Source: Babylonia areolata
Lineage: Eukaryota > Mollusca > Gastropoda > Neogastropoda > Buccinidae
Length of the DNA: 64,000 bases
Direction: 5' to 3'
Assembly: GCF_041734735.1 (NCBI RefSeq)
Contig: NC_134876.1
Location: forward strand, 82,246,174 to 82,310,173
Under the pieces are notes generated by a model. The model had not been told where the DNA came from. It did not search any database and saw nothing but the letters and a program-made list of their open reading frames with translations. Every line of letters begins with the position of its first letter. The stretch's first letter is position 1. This document shows, in pieces, positions 1 to 29,690 of this stretch. Both the position numbers and the translations under genes were made by a program.

Positions 1-102
1 TAAACAAATAAGACAACAATGATGACAAACGAGCAAACAAATGTAAAACATGAAGACACACATTCATACATACACCCACACAATTCTCAGATCATTCTCA
101 GA

Positions 103-246
103 GGATAGGTACACAAATATATAAGCATGCACTCAAGGCCTGACAAGCGCGCCTGGCCATGCTGCCGTCAGGCATCCGCCTAGCAGATGCGGCGCAGAGC
201 ACACGGACCCGCCCGACCACAGTGTCGCCTCCCCGACGGAAACTGA
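103..246 (+). mobile_element. SINE tail fragment, diverged
   Basis: It matches the last part of the composite SINE (AGGTACACAAATAT, GCATGCACTCAAGGCCTGAC, GTGTCGCCTCC) with many differences. It forms an inverted pair with the copy at 278-403. Confidence 0.65.
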
Positions 247-277
247 AGTCGTGAAGCTGAGTGGTTATGCCGGGAGA

Positions 278-403
278 ATTCAGTCTCAGCAGCTCAAGGA
301 GGCGCCACTGCGCCCGGACAAACCCACACACGCCACACCACACCCGCCAAGCAGACGCCCGACCAGCAGCGCAACCCAACGCGCTTAGTCAGGCCTTGGG
401 GGG
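278..403 (-). mobile_element. SINE tail fragment, inverted neighbour
   Basis: The plus strand reads CAGCTCAAGGAGGCGCCACT and later CGCGCTTAGTCAGGCCTTG, the reverse complement of the SINE tail. Confidence 0.7.
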
Positions 404-910
404 AAAAAAAAAGGTGAATAAATGATAGATAAGCTTACACAAATAAATAAATAAATAATAACTATAATGTAAAAAAAAAAAACAACAACAAAAAAAACAA
501 AAAACCAACAGATGTAAAACATGAAGACACACTCACACACCCACCCACACATGCATAACAGACACGCACCGAACACGCAGCCTCACAGATATGAAAGCAC
601 AGTCGAACACATACAAACGTACATGAGCCCCAACACACACACACACACCACACACATTACCCTGCACCTCCTCTACCCCCCTCCTCCACACACTCAGTGA
701 TTCGCGAATCCGTATATTCGCGTCACGCATTGATTACCATACAGATCACCCAGTCTCGTGCCTTTTATCTCAACATCAGTTATCGTTTGCACTTTACGGT
801 CATGCTCCTAACATGATTTGTTTGTTTGTTTGTTTGTTTTTTGTTTCCGCTCGCATTTGTTCTGAGTGTGTCCGTGTCTGAGTGCAGGTGTGTGTGCAGG
901 TGCACCTAAG

Positions 911-930
911 TATGTGTGTGTGCGTGTGTG

Positions 931-987
<57 letters not shown>

Positions 988-1060
988 ACAGTGTGTGTGA
1001 GTGAGAGGGAGAGAGAGAGAGAGATGCGCGCGTGCGCGCGCGCGCGTGCACACACACACA

Positions 1061-1100
<40 letters not shown>
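911..1100. repeat. GT, CG and GA compound microsatellite
   Basis: GT repeats (911-985), then GA, alternating CG (1027-1046), CA and GA tracts. The left-most region 404-910 and 1101-1474 otherwise shows only A-rich and T-rich intronic sequence. Confidence 0.9.
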
Positions 1101-1474
1101 CCTTCCACATTCCACGAGCATCCTGCATATCACACCTACCCTTTCTCATATCCCACACCACTCGTACTAACTGGAACAGAAACTTACAAGTACTTTCTCG
1201 TGCAGTTTGGGGAGTAGAGGTTTTTTTGTTTGTTTGTTTTTTTTTTTTTTATCAAGCACTGTACCAACCAAACTGACATATCTAGTTACTCGAAACAGAC
1301 AAAAATATTGACCGTGGTAGAAAAAAATACAAGACTGTACTCAAAACACTGACAGTTCATGAAATCAAAGACAGACAGACGTGTACACACTCGGTCAAGA
1401 CTGCGCACGATGCTTAACTTGTAGTTTCTTTCTTAACTAAACTATTTAAATTAAGAACGATATTGAGTCGGTAC

Positions 1475-11163
<9,689 letters not shown>

Positions 11164-11764
11164 CTTGTCATTGGACTCGGAGAAACCGACGACGTGACTG
11201 TGTAATCACTGTTTCTTTTCTAACTGATAAGAAATGCACAACGACGGACAATACCAGACTGGTCGAGTGAACGATTTTTTCCCCGGTTGAGCTTTGATCT
11301 ATATGAACACATTTCTAATCTTATCTGGCCAAGTCTTTGGGTATACTGTGTTATATTTCAGTCGGGGAAGGGGATAAAGTTTAAAACTAACCGAAAGGTT
11401 TTTTTGTGTTTTGTTTTGTTTTGTTTTTCTGCGGGACTCCTGATGTATGTCGATTGGGACTGCGTTTTGGTGTTGCTTCTTTTATGTACGTCATTCTCTT
11501 CCAAAGCAGACTGCGCGGAATCGTTCACAGTGCGTTACCTGTCGTCATCCACTGACCAGTAGGTCTACTTCGTATTTTACTTCAAAATCAGTTTATTGTT
11601 CTGTTCCCCCAGCAGCACTGAGCGGTTTGGTTCTTCTTCTTCTTCTTCTTCAGTCGAGGGAGAAGAGAGGATCGATGTCCTGCCAAACCTTCTACCACGT
11701 AAAACTTAAGTCATTTGACTGAAATGTCTTCCAAGAATACAGACGGGCAACGAAGGCAAAAACA

Positions 11765-11770
<6 letters not shown>

Positions 11771-11818
<48 letters not shown>

Positions 11819-11872
11819 AACTCAGACTGTAAACAAGCGAATACTCTCCCTATAATCCGTAGATTACAGTAC

Positions 11873-11930
<58 letters not shown>

Positions 11931-12164
11931 ATATACTGATTAGATTATTACGGTGCATGTTACTTTGTTTTCCTTATCAGTTGACCTGCTGTTCTCTATA
12001 TGTTCAATATGATATGAGGTCATCTATCCATTAGCTGATATTTTATTTCCGATATCTCTGTCTGTCTGTCTCTGTCTCTGTCTGTCTGTATGTCTCTCTC
12101 TCTCTCTCTCTCTGAGTCTCCCTATCCCTCTGTATGTCTGTCTCTCTCTCTCTCTGAATCTCCC

Positions 12165-12224
<60 letters not shown>

Positions 12225-12225
12225 G
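11771..12225. repeat. TC, GT and TCTG microsatellites upstream of the hydrolase
   Basis: TC at 11771-11815, GT at 11878-11928, and TCTG/TC units at 12055-12220. They fall in the 3 kb divergent interval between the hydrolase and DCTN5 starts. Confidence 0.9.
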
Positions 12226-12446
12226 TTCATCTGCAACATTTTTATTTTCATATACTATTTTATATGTTGAATTATGCTTCCTTTGGCAATGAACATACCC
12301 CCGACCCCCCAGCCCCCCTGTTATTGCTATATTTATATGTGTGTGTCCCTGTTTGACTTTCTGACTGTTTCATATTCACATCAGTATAGAATTTGATAAT
12401 ATATATACAACTGTTATGTATGCTTATGTGTGTGTAAGTGTGTGAG

Positions 12447-12447
<1 letters not shown>

Positions 12448-12501
<54 letters not shown>

Positions 12502-12573
12502 GTGTGTGTGTGTGTGTGTGTGTGTTCTCTATGTTGTTTTTTTCCTATGTAGTTTATCAATACCATGCTTGTC

Positions 12574-12644
<71 letters not shown>

Positions 12645-12661
12645 ATTACCATGCTTATGCC

Positions 12662-12711
<50 letters not shown>

Positions 12712-12730
12712 ATTACCATGCTTATGCCTT
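12448..12730. repeat. GA/GT arrays and a nested tandem duplication
   Basis: GA (12448-12498), then two units each made of a GT array plus TTATTATTACCATGCTTATG CC (12580-12662 and 12667-12728). A TCTTG pentanucleotide array follows at 12898-12928. Confidence 0.85.
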
Positions 12731-13399
12731 TATGCAGTATTGTGTACACATGTTATGACTTTAAGTAGCATTGTGTAGTGCATGCAATGACATATATCAC
12801 TTGCAGTATTGTGTAGTGTGGACCCGGTTTCAGGGCGGGGACTGGAAGAAAAAAAAGCGCGCCAGTGAATATATATTATCCTCGAAATTAAAGAATTTTG
12901 TCTTGTCTTGTCTTGTCTTGTCTTGTCGCTACTTATCAAAAAAAAATTTTTTCAGTCTTTTTTTAAATCTCTTGATGGTGTACCGCTTGAGCACTGGAAA
13001 TCAGTACATACTGAAACCAGCAGAACTCAGTCAAGTTCGTGATAATAAACTGCCTCCGACTTCAGTTCCGAGTTCCGCGATTGCATGAGCGACACTGGAG
13101 AGCTCAGTAGGCTACTGACTTCATGTGTCTCGGTCAGTGATCCACTTCAGTCAGCCTGGGATGGCAGTCAGCTGTATATGTATCAGTGTACGTCGGTAGG
13201 GGCTTGAGGCCAATTCTGACATTAAAAAAAAAGAAGAAAGAAATAGAATAAGAACGCCTGAACTGAACCCATATCATTTATATCACAGGCCACTGAGGCT
13301 ATGATCCCGACGGCTAGCCGACATAGCGTTGCCCGGGATTGACTCCTGACCGCCTCAACCCCAGTCCATCATTTAGGTATCCTTATTTTGGATGAGACC

Positions 13400-13740
13400 C
13401 TACTAACTTGTTCTCAGTGTGTCAGACAACAGGCGATGTTTATAGGCCTCAACTGTCACAGCGGCATTTACGGTTTCCTCGCTGTGGCTGTTCCAGTCCC
13501 TAACAGTTCTCGGGAAAAGCTTCTTTTTTTTTTTAATTAAAAAAACAAAAAGATTTCCTGCTTCCTGAAATCGATGTAAAAGCAGCGCGAGGTGTTCCGT
13601 GTGAATTTTGAGATGATGTTCTGGGACGGATGTCAGTCTTTGTCGCGTATCGTTGTTCTAGTATGCCTCAGTCTTCAGTGTCCGTTTTATTGGAGTCAGT
13701 GATGTAATCCTCCTCTTTCACTGCGAAGACTCGGAAATGC
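13400..13740 (-). mobile_element. LINE ORF2 C-terminal relic between the hydrolase and DCTN5
   Basis: The minus strand at 13525-13445 encodes LFPRTVRDWNSHSEETVNAA, the well-known FPRTxxxWN region near the end of LINE reverse-transcriptase proteins. Adjacent sequence to 13740 looks related but the frame is interrupted. Confidence 0.5.
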
Positions 13741-13940
13741 GCCGGTATTGACAGTCTTGTAAACAAATTTTTGGCGCTGCTGTTTCCCTCTGTGTGTGTG
13801 TGAGGGGTAGGGGGGGGGGGGTGCTATTGTCTTTCTTTATCAAACTCAGTGTTTCTCAGTAAAAACAAAAACAAAACAATAAAACTCCCCCCTCTCTCTC
13901 TCTCTCTCTCCATTTAACGTCTTTTCATATTATGTACAAT

Positions 13941-13982
<42 letters not shown>

Positions 13983-14116
13983 TGTTCACGTCCGTGGTCA
14001 GTGTTTGCACTCCAGTGTGTGCAAGGGAAGGAATTCTTGTAGTCGTGGATAAGGGAAATAATTCTGGAATCAATAGTTGAGCCATTTCCGGGGAAGTCGT
14101 CTGATATTTTCTTAGG

Positions 14117-21024
<6,908 letters not shown>

Positions 21025-21085
21025 ATGGTGCTACACTTCGAAACTCTGTAGAACTGACCTTCATTTTAAGAATCATTCTTCAGTG

Positions 21086-21091
21086 AATAAA
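21086..21091 (+). promoter_or_regulatory. poly(A) signal of DCTN5
   Basis: AATAAA lies 62 nt after the DCTN5 stop codon. Further AATAAA-like words occur near 21131-21150, so the 3' end may be variable. Confidence 0.55.
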
Positions 21092-21099
21092 GAGCTAAA

Positions 21100-24000
21100 A
21101 CAGTTTATGTTTTATGTTCACATATAAAAGAATAATAAAATAACAATAAAAGCAGACAGGTAAATGACATGTGAAATATTTTTTTTTTTCATCTTATAAG
21201 ATTGGCAGATGACATGAAAGACTCCTGTCTTCTTCATCCTAATTAATTAGATTAGAAAATAATCCAACACTAAGTGTCACACTAACAAAGTTATACGAAA
21301 ACAAAGTTATTTTCTCCAGTGACACGTTATTTTGTGTCTTTAGAATTAGACTGTGGCAGTGTCAGCTAGTGTACTTTTGTTGGTTTATTGGAACCATGCT
21401 GGTGTATATTTAGGAACTATTGTAATTATGATTGTAAAATGGAAAAATTGGGCAGAAATGTGTTTGCTTGTGATAGGTATTTCTGTACAGGAATGTGAAT
21501 GTGTATGTCCCTTCTTTCTGCTTCATTGACATACTCATTCCATTCTCTCATAACGTACACTTGCTCTGTTATTTGAACTTACAATGTATATGAATGCAGA
21601 GGTGGACCGAGAAACACAGAGAAAGGCTCATACATTAATGGTAACTGCTTTCATTTTGAAAAGATGCAAGCACCATGTTACAGTGTTCTCTGGGTTGTCA
21701 GCTCCTGCTTTTTCCTTTGATGTCCACACTTGTGGTTGGAATTCTTTAAGCACTCACAGAGTTCCTAGACAAACATTTGATGAAAATCTCAAGGACTTGC
21801 AAATGAACTACTTAGGAGGATGAATAAGTCAAATCTTCTCAAAGACATGCCCAGAATATGGTTACATGAGGGAAGGCACTGAAGCAAATTACACAAAAGA
21901 AACCTTTAGGCTAGAGGAGTGTAAGAGACATAAGTGAATCCAAGATCCTACTGTGTAAGAAAAATGAAAATAAAAAAGATTCTCAGTGTATGAAAATCAG
22001 TCTAGGAAGAGCTATACATGTGCTGAGATTTCCTTTTTTCAAGTTGACCACAATTGTTTCTTTTTACTGTCTTTTTGTGGACCTTCAGTCAGTGTTAGAT
22101 GCTTTTCCTGCTTAGTTGTGTAACTGGTTTATCTGCTGTCTTCTGTAGGTGACTTTTTGCAGGTAGTTTTGTGGCGGTTTTTTTGTTGTTGTTTTTTTTA
22201 ACTTTCTGCAGGGGTTTGTGTCTATTTGTAATCCTTTTGAATGTATATGTGCATGTGCATGCAAGTGTTGGTGCTGGTATGCATGAATGTGTGTGTCAGT
22301 ACATGTGTGGGTGAAGTTTACTGGTCTTTCCTGTTTGCATATGTTAGTTTTGGCTGTAAGGGGATCAATCATGTACCATAGGTCTGCTTAAAAAAAAAAA
22401 GTTATAGCCTGATTTCTTTTTCTTCTCCAGCTTATTCTTTTTGTCTGTCTGTTTTCGTTATGGCAGAAGTGTGTGTGAAATTATATCTGATGGATTATAT
22501 ACTTATTTATGAATAGGCTTTCAGTAAATATGGAATGTGAATCATTTGTGACAGCAAACTAATAGTAACAGACAACCTGTTTCAAAGATCATGTCCATGT
22601 GAGCAGCATCTGCCAGTAGCCACACAAAGCTGATTGTGTCATTAAACCATGCACCATTGGCTGTTCACATGGTATGGTTTGTCCACTTTGATAATAGTGT
22701 CATTATTGCTAAGTGAATCTGTATGTTGTATGGTGGATTTATATGAGAGAGGGAGAGAGAGAGAGAGAGTGTGTGTGTGTGTGTGTGTGTGTTTTACTCA
22801 ACAGACATGCATTCTAGAAATGTCCTTGTTAATGAAAAATAAAAATTGTATTGAAAGGTGTATTTCTTTTTTAGGGGAATTTGTGGATGGTAAAACAAGA
22901 TCAGTCAAGCCACTCGTTCTTCCTTTTGACAGAATGACATCCCAAAGATGAAAAACAAATACAAGAAAACTATCTGACTGTCTTTTCACATTTGTGGATA
23001 AAAAGTATGAAATTACTTACGGTGTTGATTTTTTACATATAATTTGGCTTTTCAGTCTTTTGAGTTTTATATCTTGACAGATGCTGCAATTTGATTGAAT
23101 GTTTGGCACCACTTCACATGTAAGCTTGGTCTTTAAATTGGTAAACCTTTCTGTCATTTTCAAAATGAATAAAGAAAGTTTTGCAGCACCTCTTCTCCCA
23201 TCCCCTAGGCTCATCCAGTTGACTTTTTCCCACATTCATCATGTTTAATCACAAGCGTCTTTTCCAAGTGTTTCCATCCATGATTTTTTTTGCCATTGTC
23301 GCTGGCATATTGTTGCAGGTTGTTATTGGTATTTTGTTCTGTGCAATATTAAAGAAATGGGGAAAAAAAACGCACTGTGTTCTTTTATGCGTTTTTTGTA
23401 GCACAGCATTGTATGGTTTTGTGTTCTGTTTGCTTCTTTTAGAATGCAGTGTTGGAAGAGGGAAATAGAAAGGTTGTGTTGAATTCAGGGTTATGCTGGT
23501 GTGGGTGTGGTTCTGAAGTTAAAGCCATATATAAACACATCACATGTAAAGAATGAGTGCTAACATAGACAAATGTGCACACACACACACACATACTTTC
23601 ATACAAATAACAAGCATGCACACACACATGAGCACGCCTACATGCAGGCACACACTCCAAGGTTTTTTGTTTGTTTGTTTTGTAGATAGTCAGACAATTC
23701 AGTTGACACAGGCTTTATTCAGAAATCAATGATTTTACCTGTAATGATTCTTCATTCATAACACACATTCTTACAAACATGCAAACATCATTACAGCTTA
23801 CACGTGAAAGTGAACAATGAGATGTAAGACAACATTCTATACTGGTATTTAACTCACATGGTCTGATTTCATTCAGAAACAACATGGAACATTATATATT
23901 TACAGAACATGTGTCCTGAGCAAAGATGCTGCGCATGACAATACCAAATAATCATATGTACAACTGTGTTTAAGACAGAAGAATTAAGCCAAATCTTTAC

Positions 24001-24250
24001 AAAAAAAATCATTGGACAGCACAGTTCCTGTGAAATAACCAATCAAAATCCAGAGAAACAACTAAATACATTCCATAGACTCACATGTACTTGTGATGAA
24101 GAATGTCTTCATTGTCTCATTCATGCAAAACTATTGGTTCATGCTGGACTACAAACAATATACTCTAGATTTACTTTTTACATGTTTTCACTTTGTTGTT
24201 ATCTCCTGGTGACAGGCTTAGTATTTTGTTTGGTTTTCAAAGATTGATTT
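21100..24250. other. convergent intergenic interval, DCTN5 to lipocalin
   Basis: T-rich and GT-rich sequence with no splice-supported exon. Small open frames (for example at 21584-21823 and 23241-23468) have no recognisable domain. Confidence 0.55.
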
Positions 24251-24269
24251 AATCTGCTTTTGGATTTAG

Positions 24270-24275
24270 TTTATT
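24270..24275 (-). promoter_or_regulatory. poly(A) signal of the lipocalin gene
   Basis: On the minus strand this is AATAAA, about 110 nt after the stop codon at 24384-24386. Confidence 0.5.
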
Positions 24276-24383
24276 TACATGTATTGACATCGCTTTCTTT
24301 GATCATGGAACTTAGTACACATCTTCCCTAACTGATAGAAACACCTGTACAACATCAACAGTTTTCAAAAGCATCCAGACAGG

Positions 24384-25528
24384 TTAAGAAGAAGGTACAG
24401 CGTTGTAGACACACTCAGGAGTGTGCAAGGTGGCGATGGGCTTGTTGAGGGCGTTGGTGAACCCTTCATCCCTGAGGAACTGGAGAACCTCCGCCTCGTA
24501 CTTCTCACGGAACACCTGGACATCTCGTGCCAGGACGAAGAGCGTGGCCTTGATGTTGTCAGTCACCACTGAATACTGATACTGGCCGTTGGGTCCATAG
24601 GTGGCAGGTCCCAGTTTGATCACCCAGTCTGTGTGAGCATCACAGTTATGGTGTTTAATTAAAGTAAAAGCTGAAAGCACATGATTGGTTAGCTACCAAA
24701 AAAACATAGCCACAAAAATGGATTTTTAAAAGGTTTTTGTGTATTGCCTCTCTCTCACTGCAGCAAAAATGTGAATTAATCAAGCAATGAATAAGTAAAT
24801 ATGTTGTGGAGCAAAACAGGTAGAAGTTGAATCCATTCACGGACAGGGCATACCTGGGGAAGGGACAGACAGGAATAACAAGGAACAGGCAGAACTTTAG
24901 AAAGGACAGAAACAGGATTTACAAGGGGCACATAGGATTTGCAAGAGAGGGCAGACAGGACTCTGAAGGGACATGATTAACAAGGGGAAAACAAGATTTG
25001 CAAGAGACAGGACTAAGGACATGATTTACAAGGGCCACACACAGGATTTGCAAGAGACAGGACTCAGAAGGGACATGATTTACAAGGGCCACACACAGGA
25101 TTTACAGGAGACAGGGACAGATAACATACCGGAGGCAGCAAGAAAGAAAGGACTGAAACTGAAAGGGTCACACAAAACTGACATGACACAGGGCAGGCAA
25201 GAAACACAAGAGACCGGGACTTACAGGGGGCGGGGACAGGGACAGTTTCCAGGTGAACGGTCAGCTGTCCGATAGTGTTGCCCTTGGTGGCGTAGCCGTG
25301 GATGGTGTCCAGGGGTCCAGTTACCGTTTCCACTCTGTCGGAGTTGAGCACAGTGATGCGGCCATCAGGCGACACTCCGTCTGTAGGATTAACACAGAGG
25401 GTGATGACAGGATCACAGCTGTGGTGGTGGTAAGAATGGGGTAATGGTGATGGTTTGTTTGGTGCTGTTTGTTTCTGAAATGAATTCCTCTCTAACCCCC
25501 TACACCTCTCTCTTTCTCCCACACACGT

Positions 25529-25590
<62 letters not shown>

Positions 25591-26288
25591 ACACACACAC
25601 GCGCGCACGCACACACACAAACTTACATATGCAAACATGTTGTATGCATTGACGCACACACAATGCACGCATGTATGCACACAAAAACAGACACCCAAAT
25701 AGGTATACAGGCTCACACTATGGCAAGAACGCACATCCAGAGAGAGAGAGAGAAGGGGGGGGGGTGAACATTTTTTCATGTATCTGTCCATAGGCATACA
25801 CAGACCTGGTGTATAAAATTGTAGGCATGGGGACATATCAACAAGACAGAAACAGACAGCCACTCACAGTCAGCTGTCACGCAGACAGCGTTTCTCTCAA
25901 ATGTCAAGGCCACAGATTCGCTGGCGTACATCTGAAAACCAGACAGAAAACGTCGGTGTCTTAGAGATTTTAAATGTGACGTTGGTATATATATATATAA
26001 GAAGATTCATAAAGCTTTTTGGAGGTTAGCGATGGGGAGTTTCAGTTTCAGTTTCACTTTCTCAAGGAGGCGTCACTGCGTTCGGACAAATCCATACACG
26101 CTACACCACATCTGTTGAGCAGATGCCTGACCAGCAGCATAACCCAACGCGCTTAGTCAGGCCTTGAGTGCATGCTTACATATTTGTGTACCTATGAAAG
26201 TGGATTTCATTTTACGTAATTTCGCCAGAGGACAACACTCTCGTTGCCATGGGTTCTTTTTCAGTGCGCCAAGTGCGTGCTGCACACG

Positions 26289-26319
<31 letters not shown>

Positions 26320-26665
26320 TAGACGCTCAGTTTGATTTTCCAGTCAAACTTAGGAGAAAGGGCGAGAGCGGGATTCGAACCCACACCCTCACGGACTCTG
26401 TATTGGCAGCTGAGCGTCTTAACCATTCTGCCACCTTCCTCCGTCGATGGGTAGAGACGAGGAAGAAAGGAAGACGATTCTGGGGACTATTGCGCTACAC
26501 CATAACTGGAGTTATTATGCACTTAAAAACAAGAGGCACCACGTAATCAGCCCCTCACCCCGCCATACAAATCACACTAAACATTATATTCCATTTGGAT
26601 TTCATGTGAGAATGGACTGAGAAGAAATTAAATAAATGGAAAGATACGCATGCAGGAAAAGGTAC

Positions 26666-26706
<41 letters not shown>

Positions 26707-27436
26707 TTCAAAAATGAAGATCGACAGAAAGAAACCTATACCAAATATAAGCTATTAATCTTGATTGAAAAAAAAAACTTAAACAAACAAAAACCACTTG
26801 TATATGAAGCAACATAAAAGATGTGTGTTGGGGGTGTCAGCCATGAGATGAAGGCAGAAGCTTATATTTGTATGTAGAGTTAAAGAGTCAATCGATAGTT
26901 ATAAAGATCTGACTGGAAAAGGCCGCAGTCACTTCATCAGTGGTTATTCCTAAAAGCTGCAGCATGAAAGATTATTTGCATTATAGTCTGTCGTATCCAA
27001 CTATCACCATCAGACTAACAGAGGAGGCAACTACTGTCCAACCGAACAATCTGGGCTAGAATTATGATTATCGTGGAGAGTGCCGTGCCCAAGTTACATC
27101 CCCACTCTCTCTGCTAAGAGGGCTTTAGCCAGAAAATTCATGCGTTGGGGTGGTCCCCAAAGGCCAACTAGCCCACAAGGCTGCAGCGCTCAGAGCCAGT
27201 GCAATCTTGATCCTAAGATAATGCCAGCAACAAATGCACCTGACCAGGGGTGAACCCAAACCACTCACCTGGTACCACCTGCCAAGGTACTTGCTGTCAT
27301 CCAGCTCAGCCACCGTTCTGGGAGCACCACCGTTCAGAAAGACGTTGACAGCGGACCCGATGACGTTGCCAACAGAGTCCAAAAGAAAGCCACTGGCCAC
27401 TGCCAGACAGCACAGCATCACTGCAGCCCTCAACAT
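24384..27436 (-). CDS. secreted lipocalin, apolipoprotein D-like, complete
   Basis: Four coding exons: 27436-27269, 25931-25868, 25380-25225 and 24628-24384. Phases join to 633 nt, or 210 residues. Residues 1-16 (MLRAAVMLCCLAVASG) form a signal peptide. The lipocalin G-x-W motif follows as YLGRWYQMYAS (about residues 50-60). NAVCVTADYG (about 70-79) matches the TDY-type second motif. The barrel continues through WVIKLGPATYGPNGQYQYS and LFVLARD. Cys73 and Cys202 are placed for the usual disulphide that ties the C-terminus to the barrel. The family binds small hydrophobic ligands outside the cell; the ligand here cannot be read from sequence. The closest named types are apolipoprotein D and Blc-like lipocalins. 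Introns 1-3 carry a SINE, a CA array and a minisatellite. The gene is convergent with DCTN5. Confidence 0.93.
24860..25130. repeat. minisatellite in lipocalin intron 3, unit about 54 bp
   Basis: Units share GGACATGATTTACAAGGG and GATTTGCAAGAGACAGGACT. The clearest copies start near 24968, 25018 and 25071; more diverged copies extend to the left. Confidence 0.8.
25527..25610. repeat. CA microsatellite in lipocalin intron 2
   Basis: CA array running into CG/CA alternation near 25600-25612. Confidence 0.9.
26037..26444 (-). mobile_element. full-length composite tRNA-derived SINE
   Basis: On the minus strand it starts with a tRNA-like head: box A region GGCAGAATGGTTAAG and a perfect box B region GGGTTCGAATCCC. 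A conserved core GATGAGACGATAAACCGAGG follows, then a tail containing CTCAAGGCCTGACTAAGCGC and GACGCCTCCTTGAG, ending in GAAACT repeats. A 7-bp duplication CGATGGG (26030-26036 and 26445-26451) flanks it. It is nearly identical to the copy at 3629-4036, so it is young. It lies in intron 1 of the lipocalin gene. RNA polymerase III transcription of the family is expected. Confidence 0.85.
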
Positions 27437-27571
27437 TCTGATGGAATCGACTGGTGTGCGGCAGAACCACGAAGGGAAATGATAAAGAAAGAAATCGGTG
27501 CCGGTGGCTGGAGAACGTCTTTCTCAGACTGGAGGTTGAACTTCAAGTGTCTCAAGTCCCTGAACCCAGGA

Positions 27572-27579
27572 TTTATATA
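27572..27579 (-). promoter_or_regulatory. TATA box of the lipocalin gene
   Basis: On the minus strand this reads TATATAAA, about 136 nt upstream of the lipocalin start codon. A start site 25-30 nt downstream would leave a 5' leader of roughly 110 nt. The placement suits a regulated secretory gene. Confidence 0.55.
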
Positions 27580-27899
27580 CAGGATTTCAGGGGCTTAGCT
27601 TCCACAGATGAATATGCTGAAGCACGTGTTAAGACACGTGGAGGGTGGTGTGTTACATGAGCTGGGAACAAGGGTCATGTCTGGAATCACCACAGTATCT
27701 TTTTCTTTCTTTTTTTTCTTGTAATCTTTTCCCCCTTTTTTTCTCTCTCTCTCTGTATCAGGTCATTCTTCCAAACACGTGGCTGCTTATATAAATTACA
27801 AAGATAAAAGCTGCATGGGAGTGTCGTAGCCTTATCTTCTGAAGATGTAGGAACTGTAACAAGCCTGGTCAGGTATTCCCTTTTCCGTCTGTCTTGTAA

Positions 27900-28313
<414 letters not shown>

Positions 28314-28578
28314 TGACATATCCAAATGGACAGTGACACTTTCATAAAATGGACTTTAAAACAGCTAATATCATTGATCTCATTAAAACCTTTCCCTATC
28401 TGAAAAAAAGAAAAAAAAAAGAAAAGAAAATAGATAAAAACAAAGAAAATATCATTTTTCTTTAAACCTGTCATGCACGCCTGTACTTTATAAATTAACC
28501 GTAATTCTCGATATTTTTTCATGCAACTTTGTCTTATAAGCGGATTTTTTAAATGAAAAAAAAAATGAAGGCATGCAA

Positions 28579-28613
<35 letters not shown>

Positions 28614-29049
28614 AAATTCACCCACATTTATGTAACAATGTTTTCATAAAAGACAAGATCAACTTGTGCCACTTTTCTGATGAGTACCTAATGATGACTG
28701 AGTATGGCATGCTTCGTACACGTGTCTGTTATAAAAGAAATAAAGGTCAAGTAAGATAAAGAGAAGGGAAAACAGACATTTGACATTGGTGCATATAGTT
28801 CAGACATCTGAGCCGTATCAGGACTGTCCAACTATGTTAGACACAAAACTGTCACATCGTCATGAAAGCCTCCGCAGTACATGACATTATCTTAACTATC
28901 ATGTTCCTATAGGGGGAAATAAGACTATAGACTGTTTTGAAGACGTCAGTCCTCCTTCACTTATCATCCCCAGTTTACAAGAAAAAAAATCATAATGAGA
29001 CACATAAAAAAACATACTTCAAAGGCAAATAAAAAATACAAAAAGGCCA

Positions 29050-29690
29050 TAGAATAGAATAGAATATGTCTTTATTACCAAGTGTATCGGGGTCACAAGG
29101 AATATTGGGGGGATGGGGTGTGTGTGTGTGTGTGGGGTGGGGGGGGGGTTACTACATAACAAGATACGAACATAAATCGAAAATCATACACAAACACAGA
29201 TAAAGTAGAAATTAGGATACATACAAGTGCATATCAATAATAAAAAATTTTAAAAATGTGCATACTCACACATGCACGCACTGCACACACACACACACAC
29301 ACACACGTTTGAACAGAAACTGCATATTACATGTGGATGGGGCTGATGACTAGATCTTCAGGTGGATGGTGTTGTTGGTTGCACAATTCTATTTATCACA
29401 CTGGATTTGTTCGGGAGACAGGGCATTGACTGCTTTGGGGAAAAAGCTATTGGCGAAGCGATTGGTTTTCGTCCTTATACTTCTGTACCGTCGACCAGAG
29501 GGGAGCATCTCGAAAATCCCAAAAGCTGGATGTGATTCGTCCTGGCTGATTGATTTTGCTTTTTTTGAGTAGCCGCTTATAATATATGTCTTCTAGAGAA
29601 GGCAGATCAGCCCCGGTAATCTTGGTGGCAGTTTTTGCGATTCTGTTAAGGGCTGCAACTTCTGCCTTGGAGACAAATAACACAGCAGAA
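29050..29690 (-). mobile_element. 5'-truncated LINE fragment
   Basis: The minus strand encodes EVAALNRIAKTATKITGADL, PSLEDIYYKRLLKK and a C-terminal stretch ending near 29380, typical of the far C-terminus of LINE ORF2. The 3' end reads GGTAATAAAGACATATTC with ATTCT repeats at 29050-29080. A G-rich GT tract interrupts the 3' region. Confidence 0.65.

Larger units (their letters stand above)
11164..14116. other. divergent intergenic interval, hydrolase to DCTN5
   Basis: No coding exon seen. It contains the presumed promoters of both genes (no clear TATA box for either), microsatellites at 11771-12930 and the LINE relic at 13400-13740. Confidence 0.6.

Noticed and set aside
23241-23468. Hydrophobic 75-residue open frame after DCTN5
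   Set aside because: T-rich sequence gives hydrophobic codons by chance; no signal of conservation or splicing.
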